Assembly: GCA_030635525.1 (NCBI GenBank)
Contig: DAOVYR010000045.1
Coordinates: forward strand, 1 to 7,845
Length of the DNA stretch: 7,845 nt
Source: Candidatus Nanohalarchaeota archaeon
GTDB taxonomy: Archaea > EX4484-52 > B79-G9
Reading direction: 5' to 3'
The stretch's first letter is position 1, and each line of letters starts with the position of its first letter. The notes below the pieces were generated by a model that saw only the letters and a program-made list of their open reading frames with translations, did not search any database and was not told the origin of the DNA. Of this stretch, positions 1 through 5,619 are shown piece by piece. A program made the translations under genes and the position numbers.

Positions 1-70
1 ACGGCGCATCAAAATTCAGCGCCGTAAAAGACAGTCTTGTGGTCTTGCGCGCGCTGTTCAAATACCGCAT
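1..70 (-). CDS. 5' end of an unidentified gene, cut by the window edge
   Basis: An open frame begins with ATG at 70-68 and runs off the left edge after 23 codons. Its first residues read MRYLNSARKTTRLSFTALNF. The A of its start codon is also the last base of the upstream glycosyltransferase's TGA stop (TGATG arrangement), which strongly suggests translational coupling and membership of the same operon. The N-terminus is basic with no obvious signal peptide or membrane segment in the visible part. I do not recognise the family from so short a stretch. Support is the start/stop overlap and the continuous open frame only. By context it may act in the same lipid or glycosylation pathway as its neighbours. 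Confidence 0.6.
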   Translation of the reverse strand, partial: MRYLNSARKTTRLSFTALNFDAP

Positions 71-1245
71 CAGTTCCCTTTCACACCCGGCATTTCATCA
101 ATAATATCCACAATCTTTTGCTTGGCCCTGCATTTATCAATACTGTCAGAAACATTTCTTAACTCAGCCACATTAATTTCATTATCAAAAGTATCACTGA
201 TCAGTTCAGGCAGATTCTCAAGTTCATCCTGCAAAATCATCTGGGCAATGCCCTTTTCCTTCAGGTGTTTTGCAAGCGCCTCCTGCTCCACCTGCTTCGG
301 CTGCGGGATAAGAATCGACTTCTTAAAAAAAGCAAGAATATCACAAACCGTAGTATAGCCCGATCTTGAGACCACCACATCAGATGCTTTAATGAGTTCA
401 TACACATCATCAATCCACCGTACATACCTGATATTCTGCTTATCATCATGCTCCCCCGGCGCCTTGATAATAAATGTCCACCCTTTCATCTTCATCAACT
501 CATCCTCGATCGCGAGAATCTTCTCCTCAAGCGCAAAAGGGCTGTGCTTGGGTCCGCTAATCATAATAACACACAGGTTGCCACGCACATTCAGCTTCTC
601 TTTAATCTTCTTTTGATCATCATAATCTGCCGGCACACTACCGACAAGCGGCCCGGTATAAACAACCCTCTCAATATCCGTAACAGAATATGGATATATA
701 TTCTGTGGCGGTTCCAGATCCAGCACTGCCACCTTCCTTCCCATCTTAACAGAAAAGTTATGTATCTGTATTACAATATTCCTTATGATTTTACTGCTCA
801 GAGGAAAATCCATCTGGTGGTCAACATATATGGCAGGAATCCCTAGACTTCTGCCTGTACAATGGCCAATGCTTCCGTCAGATATAACAACATCTGGTTT
901 TTCCTTCTTTAGAATACCCCTCTCCCGAAAAAAAAGCCGTATTATTCCAAGAACAATCAGCGGCAGTCTTGCAACCGTACCTCCAATATCAAAAGACCCG
1001 TCAGACCTGTCTTTCCAGTCAACAGCAGGCAGATCATAACAAAAGAATCCCTCTTTTTGCGCGAATTCAACTCCCGGTCCCCACGTTCCAAAAATGACTT
1101 TATCTCCTCTTTTGTTAAGGACCTTGGCAACAGAAAGTATCCTTCCCACATGCCCAAGCCCCAGTCCATTACAGGAAATATATATTTTCAATTTAGGTAT
1201 CATAGCATCAGGCACATAGTCATTGGATAATTTCATATCACTCAC
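70..1245 (-). CDS. MurG/GT28-like GT-B glycosyltransferase
   Basis: Predicted to transfer a sugar from a nucleotide-sugar donor to a membrane-lipid or other acceptor at the cytoplasmic face; donor and acceptor are unknown. The 391-residue protein has the two-lobed GT-B plan. The N-terminal lobe opens with a beta strand and the loop NGLGLGHVGR (residues 26-35), the Gly-rich acceptor-side loop typical of MurG-type and related glycosyltransferases. VVISDGSIGH and AIYVDHQMDF follow later in this lobe. The C-terminal lobe carries SRSGYTTVCD (residues 293-302) and IPQPKQVEQEALA (from about 313), matching the donor-binding SRxGxxTxxE and P...Q...A pattern of GT28 C-terminal domains. The frame starts with GTG at 1245, overlapping the reductase stop by four bases (GTGA). 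An ATG at residue 4, or the ATG at residue 15 just before the first strand, are alternatives. Pairing with a geranylgeranyl reductase suggests a polyprenyl or archaeol acceptor, but that is inference. Confidence 0.85.
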   Translation of the reverse strand: MSDMKLSNDYVPDAMIPKLKIYISCNGLGLGHVGRILSVAKVLNKRGDKVIFGTWGPGVEFAQKEGFFCYDLPAVDWKDRSDGSFDIGGTVARLPLIVLGIIRLFFRERGILKKEKPDVVISDGSIGHCTGRSLGIPAIYVDHQMDFPLSSKIIRNIVIQIHNFSVKMGRKVAVLDLEPPQNIYPYSVTDIERVVYTGPLVGSVPADYDDQKKIKEKLNVRGNLCVIMISGPKHSPFALEEKILAIEDELMKMKGWTFIIKAPGEHDDKQNIRYVRWIDDVYELIKASDVVVSRSGYTTVCDILAFFKKSILIPQPKQVEQEALAKHLKEKGIAQMILQDELENLPELISDTFDNEINVAELRNVSDSIDKCRAKQKIVDIIDEMPGVKGN

Positions 1246-2333
1246 ATGGATTTCTCATTATCGTCAATATAATCCAGAAACCAGCTCACAAAAAACGGCT
1301 TCAACAAATGATATTTCATCGCAAACTCAAAAACTTTCAAATGTATTGTACTCTTTTTAATACCATTCACAAAATCCTTACAATAAAAATCATACTTCTC
1401 AAACCGCCTGGAAGAAAAATCATCATCTCTGACAGCATCATAACACACATCTGCAGCAGCCCTCCCGCTGACAATTGCAGGCTCGATACCGGCACCTATA
1501 AGAGGATACACAAATCCGCCAGCATCCCCGCACAAAATAACTCTCTTTTTGTGATTATGCGTATTTTCAAGCAGATTCATAGGTATCATATGCGCCTTAA
1601 CATCCCCTGCCCGAAGGCCAAGCCTCCCAAGCATCTCATCAAACTGCTCCCTAAGTTTCCCTGCCCTCGAAACCTTAGTGCCAAGCCCGACATTTATGCG
1701 TCCGTCCTTCGGTATAACCCACTCATAGCCGACAAAATCACTGTAAATGTATCCGACAGTACAATTCCCGAACCTCTTCTCGATCTCCTTGTTGCTCATC
1801 TTAATCTCAGACTCAATTGCAAGCGCAGAATCCTCCTTATCCCATCCGTTATTCAACCCTGTCTTCCTCGCAACAACACTATTCACTCCATCCGCGCCAA
1901 TCACGATTTTTGACACAAATGTCCCTTTACCCGAGACAACCTTCACCTTCTTTGCATCACCCAGGACATCAGACACCCTGCAATTATCAATCACCTTTGC
2001 GCCAGCCTCAATTGCCTTCTTAGTAATAAGATAATCGAATTTTTTGCGCGAGAACATAAACGAGGGATACTTCTTATTGATCATGATCTTCCCGTCAAAA
2101 TAGACCTTAACAGCATCAGTACTCCTCTCGACAATATCCTCGACATCAGTTCCATATATCCCGACAACATACCTTATTGTAGGACAAAACATACCCCCAC
2201 ACGGCTTATCACGTGGCAGTTTCTCCTTTTCCAGAAGCAAAGTCTTCAGCCCGAACCTTGCGCACTTCTCAGCAGCCGCACTCCCGCCAGGTCCTGCCCC
2301 CACAACAATCACATCATAGTCATACTTAAACAT
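1242..2333 (-). CDS. Geranylgeranyl reductase family FAD-dependent oxidoreductase
   Basis: Members of this family reduce isoprenoid double bonds, for example in digeranylgeranylglycerophospholipids during archaeal lipid maturation or in dolichyl phosphate. The 363-residue protein starts with a Rossmann dinucleotide site, VVGAGPGGSAA (residues 10-20), with acidic E35 ending the second strand as expected for the FAD ribose. PRDKPCGG (40-47) contains the KxCGG cysteine (C45) conserved in the family. A mid-protein IGADGVNS motif and the later LCGDAGGF motif (D270), followed by PLIGAGIEPA, contact FAD. YEWVIPKDG resembles the family's YxWxFP substrate-site motif with Ile in place of Phe. It is somewhat shorter than typical digeranylgeranylglycerophospholipid reductases (about 390-450 residues), mainly at the C-terminus, so the exact substrate is uncertain. 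The ATG at 2333 has a weak purine-rich site (AGGGA) about five bases upstream. The gene lies 23 bases after the membrane protein and overlaps the glycosyltransferase start. Confidence 0.9.
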   Translation of the reverse strand: MFKYDYDVIVVGAGPGGSAAAEKCARFGLKTLLLEKEKLPRDKPCGGMFCPTIRYVVGIYGTDVEDIVERSTDAVKVYFDGKIMINKKYPSFMFSRKKFDYLITKKAIEAGAKVIDNCRVSDVLGDAKKVKVVSGKGTFVSKIVIGADGVNSVVARKTGLNNGWDKEDSALAIESEIKMSNKEIEKRFGNCTVGYIYSDFVGYEWVIPKDGRINVGLGTKVSRAGKLREQFDEMLGRLGLRAGDVKAHMIPMNLLENTHNHKKRVILCGDAGGFVYPLIGAGIEPAIVSGRAAADVCYDAVRDDDFSSRRFEKYDFYCKDFVNGIKKSTIHLKVFEFAMKYHLLKPFFVSWFLDYIDDNEKSM

Positions 2334-2356
2334 AAAAATTCCCTACACAAGTCCAT

Positions 2357-3028
2357 TCACGCCAAAATATATAAAACCCACTCACCCAGCCACGAAAACA
2401 CAACATAATTGAACCACACATGTGTAACCCCGAAAACAATGCCCCCGAAAATAGGAGCCCTGTAAACAAAATAATATAGCCCGCCAGTCAAAACATCATA
2501 AAGCACAGTAACACCCACACCCAGAGCCACAATATTCCATGAACCCAACCCCACAGCACCGCCGGCAAATGCCGCAACAACAATCCCAAGCAATGCAACA
2601 GGCAGATACCTCGCCTCCTCTTTGGTATAGACAATACTGACAGGATAGGCAACCAATCCCACGATGGCACCCATGATCGGTCCATAAAGCACGGCACATA
2701 TAACAGTACCAAAAACACCAAGCTCAATCCCAAGCGGAAATCTTATATGCCTCTGGTACATCCTCGATGCAACCGCAAGCGCCGCAAATCCGGACACCAC
2801 AAGAAACGGCCTGAAAAACACACCCAAAAACACCATCGCAGCAGTAATCATAACTGCGTATCTCCATGACTCAGGAAAAAAAGAATTCACACCCAAAGAA
2901 GGCACATCACATGAACTTCTGCAATTGTCACCCGCAGGAACAGACTCGCGCTTATCCCTATCTGCGCGGCACTTCCCACCCCCGATACCCCTCAAAACAA
3001 TCCCTATAAGCCATCCGAACATAAACAA
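2357..3028 (-). CDS. Multi-pass membrane protein resembling an ECF transporter S component
   Basis: Hydrophobic protein of 223 residues from TTG 3028, or 221 from ATG 3022. From residue 58 onward it is a run of membrane segments, roughly 58-87, 100-133 (probably two), 142-175, 179-190 and 193-222, interrupted by short charged loops such as RMYQRHIRF and YTKEEARY. The pattern of Gly-rich helices with GPIMGAIVG and a late GVTHVWFNY segment resembles substrate-binding (S) subunits of ECF vitamin transporters; no ligand can be named and no ECF ATPase or T subunit is visible. The first 57 residues are unlike the rest: a short hydrophobic patch, then a Cys- and Arg-containing hydrophilic stretch. 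An in-frame ATG at 2851 preceded by GGAG would give a 164-residue protein, a common S-component size. It is probably the first gene of the minus-strand operon. Confidence 0.7.
   Translation of the reverse strand: MFMFGWLIGIVLRGIGGGKCRADRDKRESVPAGDNCRSSCDVPSLGVNSFFPESWRYAVMITAAMVFLGVFFRPFLVVSGFAALAVASRMYQRHIRFPLGIELGVFGTVICAVLYGPIMGAIVGLVAYPVSIVYTKEEARYLPVALLGIVVAAFAGGAVGLGSWNIVALGVGVTVLYDVLTGGLYYFVYRAPIFGGIVFGVTHVWFNYVVFSWLGEWVLYILA
2368..2375 (-). promoter_or_regulatory. Candidate internal TATA box for the geranylgeranyl reductase gene
   Basis: Read on the minus strand this is TTTATATA, the archaeal box A consensus, sitting in the last codons of the membrane-protein gene. A start of transcription about 25 bases downstream would fall near 2344-2347, leaving a leader of about 12 bases before the reductase ATG at 2333. 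That leader would contain the AGGGA site. The upstream BRE position is G/T-rich rather than A-rich, which weakens the case, and AT-rich coding sequence can produce such boxes by chance. Confidence 0.4.
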
Positions 3029-3375
3029 AAACCCATGATAGCGCCGTGGTCAGGTCGCCCATCAGTTATCATCTTTAGTCAAACAAGGCTGAAGTCATCA
3101 CTCCACGACAGAAATGATTATCCCCTTAATTTTTAATATCTAATGACCTATACGGTATCTCCGAATGAGTCGGGTAAAATATCCAGGGACATTTTACATT
3201 GCGATTAGAAAGATGTGAACTAAAATCAACACTAGTCGACGCTGTAGAAAACAGGGATATTACATCTCATAAACATCCTATGAGTTTGTGTGATTATTAG
3301 GCTAATGTGGTATGACTCAAAAACACCACCCTCTACCGTCTATACCTATTTGTTACTGCACAGAGTTCACAAAAA
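3029..3375. other. Noncoding divergent spacer between the lipid operon and the surface-protein genes
   Basis: This stretch separates the starts of two divergent transcription units. No open frame of convincing length is present; the best is a 17-codon frame at 3165-3218 without a clear ribosome site. No tRNA- or rRNA-like sequence is visible. It holds a 7-bp inverted repeat at 3174-3197, a weaker 6-bp hairpin (CTCATA/TATGAG, 3266-3284) and a 5-bp one (GTGGT/ACCAC, 3307-3329). I see no convincing TATA box for the minus-strand operon close to 3028. The plus-strand promoter lies just beyond the right edge of this spacer. Confidence 0.7.
3174..3197. promoter_or_regulatory. Inverted repeat in the divergent spacer (possible operator)
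   Basis: GTAAAAT at 3174-3180 and ATTTTAC at 3191-3197 are perfect inverted copies separated by 10 bases, so their centres are 17 bases apart. It lies between two divergent genes, about 190 bases upstream of the plus-strand TATA box. This geometry would suit a dimeric regulator, but the same sequence could form a 7-bp RNA hairpin, and short AT-rich palindromes also occur by chance. Confidence 0.3.
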
Positions 3376-5619
3376 ATGCAAAAGATTTATATGGTTGATG
3401 TCATAACAATAAGTTCCACAATATTGGGGGGAGTTATTATAAAAACGATAATTTTTATTTTGTTGATTGGTATTGTTCTTTTTCCGGGAATTGCACATGC
3501 AGCAGATTTGACAATAAACTCTGTTGCGGATATGGTCGATAACTGCAGCTACAATTCAACAACGCGTATGCATAATTGCACTCTTGATTCAGTCAATGAA
3601 AAATGGACTAATGTGTATGTAAACATACCTAAATTTGTTGGGACTGACGTTATTGTTGCCGGATACAACAGCAAAAAATACGGGTGGCAGCAGGCAAGGT
3701 TAGACAGCAGGCACATAATAATTGAAGCTGAAAATGATGTGGTGTTTGCGACAGGCATAGATATGCTGGGCTCTCAGGGAGATAGCGGCGGACGGCCTGG
3801 CAGGCTGACTGTAAAAGCAAAAAAGATTCTTGTAAACGGAAATATCAAATCATACGGGGCATATTTTGACAAATATGATGCCGCGGGCTCAGGCGCAAGT
3901 GCCGGGGCAGATGTTGTGCTTGAGTCAGGAAACACCACAATTACAGGCTCAATTCTTAATTATGGCGGAAGCTGCTGCTGCGAGGAAAATAGCTGTCCGT
4001 CAAATGTTGGCGGGAATACTTACATAAAAGGGAGGGATTTTACTATTGAAGGTACTGTATATTCTTATGGTGGCTCTGGGACAGGTCGTTATCAAAGTGG
4101 GCGAAACGCAGGAAATCTCGATATCAACATTACTGGCCATGCAACTATTAACGGAAATTTGAAGCTTTATGGCTCCCATGCGACAACAAAAGATGATAGG
4201 AATGGTGGTTCTGGTGGTTCCGTCACTGTTGTTGCGAAGAATTTTAACTTTGCAGGAACTTCTTATCAGTATGGCGGCTCTGGCGGAAAGTATAGATCCA
4301 AAAAGAAAAATCTTTTTTGCGGTCATAGCGGAACTTCAGGTTCCTTTCGTGTTATCGCAGAAGACATCAACATAACCGGCAATATAAACACATATGGTAC
4401 CGGTATAAGCGGCTGCTGCTATGGCGGTACTCCAGGAGATATTTCTCTTAGAGGCAGAAATTCTGTTTATCTGAATTATGCAAATGCTGATGCGAACAAA
4501 AGAAGAGTTGGAGCCAATATTGACATATATTCTAAGGGCTCTGTAACTATTGGCACGCTAAGCCTTAAAGGCGGTCCCGGAACAGGCTATGACGGGTGGT
4601 GTAAAAACTTGAAAGGAGGTGCCCCTTGTAGAACCCCGGGAAACATTGGCGGAACTCTGAGAGTATATGGCGACACGATTAAAGTTACAGGACCAATAAC
4701 CGCGACCGGCGGAAAAAGCGGTGGAGAGACAGGTTGGGATTCTTGCATGAGTCTTGGTGGTGGCGACGGCGGAGCTATTTACCTGAATGCACTTAAGAAC
4801 CTGAGCATATTGAATACAATAACTTCGGACGGCGGGCTATCTACCGGTAGAAGTGGCGATGGCGGTGTTGGCGGAAAAATACATCTTGCATCCGATGTTG
4901 TTGAAATTTCTGCCCCTGTCCATGCAACCGGCGGCAAAGGAGGGTACAAGTCAGATTACCATGGCGGCAGTGCAGGCAACGGCGGCAAAGGGGGGTATGT
5001 GTTTATTTATACTGATGATTTAAGTGTTTCGTCAGTAGTCGAGGCAAAAGGCGGCGAAAGCGGCTGGTCAGAAGAAGAAGTGGGCGACGATTGTGAAAGG
5101 GGTGATGGGGGCGACGGCGGAAAAATAATACTCTTCAGGAACGGAACAATTCTTGATGTTGATTCATCTTTTGATATTTCCGGAGGGCCTTTACCATCTG
5201 GAGGCTGCACACCAGTATCGCCACCCTGGGACGGCCCGGTAGGCGACCCCGGCGAAAAAAAAGGATATATGCGGGAAGTAGATAGTGGATTCAGAATAAT
5301 CTCTTTTGTAAAGAACGCAGTTGATATGTCCAATTTCACAGGCTCCCTTCAGGCAAGGATCATTGACAAGCATACAAGACAATATGTCTATCCTCCTTTA
5401 TCGTATGCTATCTGGCAACCGTATGCCCAGATTTATTCAGGGGATTTAAATTCATATCTTGGAAGAGAGATACCTGCAAGAATCTTGCTTGGAAGACAAC
5501 ATACAATGGAAATAATTATCTCAGACGACCTGTTGTTTGAATTAAGTAATTGTAATTTATACATTGCTAAATGCAACCCGGTTTTTATCGATTTTGTTGA
5601 ATATTATGAATCCATTTAA
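3376..5619 (+). CDS. Secreted Gly-rich beta-helix-like repeat protein, putative surface fibre or adhesin
   Basis: Exported protein of 747 residues from the first ATG. I do not recognise a named family. Residues 22-42 (IKTIIFILLIGIVLFPGIAHA) form a clear signal peptide with signal peptidase I cleavage expected after AHA or HAA. Residues 44-120 are a short beta-rich N-terminal domain. Residues about 120-605 hold some 13 degenerate repeats of the form GGxGG-hxhxA-xxhxhxGxhxxxGG (h is hydrophobic), spaced mostly 33-45 residues, as in parallel beta-helices. Loops after the YGG turns carry cysteines (CCCEENSC, GCCYGG, WCKNLKGGAPC), suggesting disulfide bonding outside the cell. Residues about 620-747 are a non-repeat C-terminal domain without a membrane anchor. 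Both early ATGs overlap the TATA box, so the real start is probably TTG 3424 or ATA 3439, the latter five bases after GGAG. The 3' end overlaps the next gene. Confidence 0.8.
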   Translation: MQKIYMVDVITISSTILGGVIIKTIIFILLIGIVLFPGIAHAADLTINSVADMVDNCSYNSTTRMHNCTLDSVNEKWTNVYVNIPKFVGTDVIVAGYNSKKYGWQQARLDSRHIIIEAENDVVFATGIDMLGSQGDSGGRPGRLTVKAKKILVNGNIKSYGAYFDKYDAAGSGASAGADVVLESGNTTITGSILNYGGSCCCEENSCPSNVGGNTYIKGRDFTIEGTVYSYGGSGTGRYQSGRNAGNLDINITGHATINGNLKLYGSHATTKDDRNGGSGGSVTVVAKNFNFAGTSYQYGGSGGKYRSKKKNLFCGHSGTSGSFRVIAEDINITGNINTYGTGISGCCYGGTPGDISLRGRNSVYLNYANADANKRRVGANIDIYSKGSVTIGTLSLKGGPGTGYDGWCKNLKGGAPCRTPGNIGGTLRVYGDTIKVTGPITATGGKSGGETGWDSCMSLGGGDGGAIYLNALKNLSILNTITSDGGLSTGRSGDGGVGGKIHLASDVVEISAPVHATGGKGGYKSDYHGGSAGNGGKGGYVFIYTDDLSVSSVVEAKGGESGWSEEEVGDDCERGDGGDGGKIILFRNGTILDVDSSFDISGGPLPSGGCTPVSPPWDGPVGDPGEKKGYMREVDSGFRIISFVKNAVDMSNFTGSLQARIIDKHTRQYVYPPLSYAIWQPYAQIYSGDLNSYLGREIPARILLGRQHTMEIIISDDLLFELSNCNLYIAKCNPVFIDFVEYYESI
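3380..3393 (+). promoter_or_regulatory. Archaeal BRE/TATA box for the surface-protein gene pair
   Basis: AAAAGA followed by TTTATATG (3386-3393) closely matches the A-rich BRE plus TTTATATA arrangement of archaeal promoters. Transcription would be expected to begin about 25 bases downstream, near 3412-3416. That is downstream of both ATG codons (3376 and 3391) of the open frame, and about 25 bases before the likely signal-peptide start near 3439. A ribosome-binding run GGGGGGAG at 3426-3433 lies inside the predicted leader. No other box of similar quality is seen in the spacer. Confidence 0.6.
3426..3433 (+). promoter_or_regulatory. Ribosome-binding run that argues for an ATA start at 3439
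   Basis: GGGGGGAG ends five bases before ATA at 3439-3441. The following codons encode KTIIFILLIGIVL, a textbook signal-peptide beginning if ATA is read as the initiator. No ATG, GTG or TTG lies in frame between this run and the hydrophobic core. TTG 3424 overlaps the run itself and would need near-leaderless initiation. Confidence 0.4.
3745..5200 (+). repeat. About 13 degenerate Gly-rich protein repeats (33-59 residues each)
   Basis: Key turns (xG in the hxhxGxhxxxG unit) fall near residues 127, 154, 190, 225, 259, 294, 334, 393, 438, 480, 513, 552 and 596, counted from ATG 3376. Typical units are ITGSILNYGGS, IEGTVYSYGGS, INGNLKLYGS, FAGTSYQYGGS, ITGNINTYG, VTGPITATGG and ISAPVHATGG. Early copies end in YGG, while later ones end in TGG or KGG and have longer Asp/Gly-rich loops. 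At DNA level the copies have diverged; the only near-identical stretch noticed is GGCGGCAAAGG at 4931 and 4981. This suggests old duplication rather than recent slippage. Confidence 0.7.
5556..5563 (+). promoter_or_regulatory. Candidate internal TATA box for the membrane-anchored surface protein
   Basis: TTTATACA lies in the last part of the Gly-rich gene. Transcription starting about 25 bases downstream (5584-5587) would give a leader of about 20 bases before ATG 5606. It ends immediately before the first in-frame ATG (5564), which would then be untranscribed. The BRE region (GTAA) is only partly A-rich. The two surface genes may also simply share the upstream promoter. Confidence 0.3.

Noticed and set aside
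1..25. Hairpin ACGGCGC / GCGCCGT with an 11-base loop at the left edge.
   Set aside because: It lies inside the open frame of the partial gene, shows no T-run, and may be chance in GC-rich codons.
448..846. A 132-codon plus-strand open frame opposite the glycosyltransferase.
   Set aside because: It is a shadow of the real gene, with low-complexity composition and no ribosome site or family motif.
1308..1913. A 201-codon open frame on the plus strand opposite the reductase gene.
   Set aside because: It lies antisense to a gene with clear FAD motifs, and its translation shows no domain pattern.
3150..3158. Small palindrome ATAC-G-GTAT in the spacer.
   Set aside because: The 4-bp arms are too short to distinguish from chance.
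3165..3218. A 17-codon open frame in the divergent spacer.
   Set aside because: It is too short, has no ribosome-binding site and no nearby promoter; an open frame of this size is expected by chance.
3745..5200. Possible recent tandem DNA repeat or CRISPR-like array.
   Set aside because: The periodicity is at protein level only; units vary in length and the DNA copies are strongly diverged.
5007..5339. A 110-codon minus-strand open frame rich in Pro and Ser.
   Set aside because: It is the antisense image of the Gly/Asp-rich repeat region, whose codons produce Pro/Ser on the other strand.
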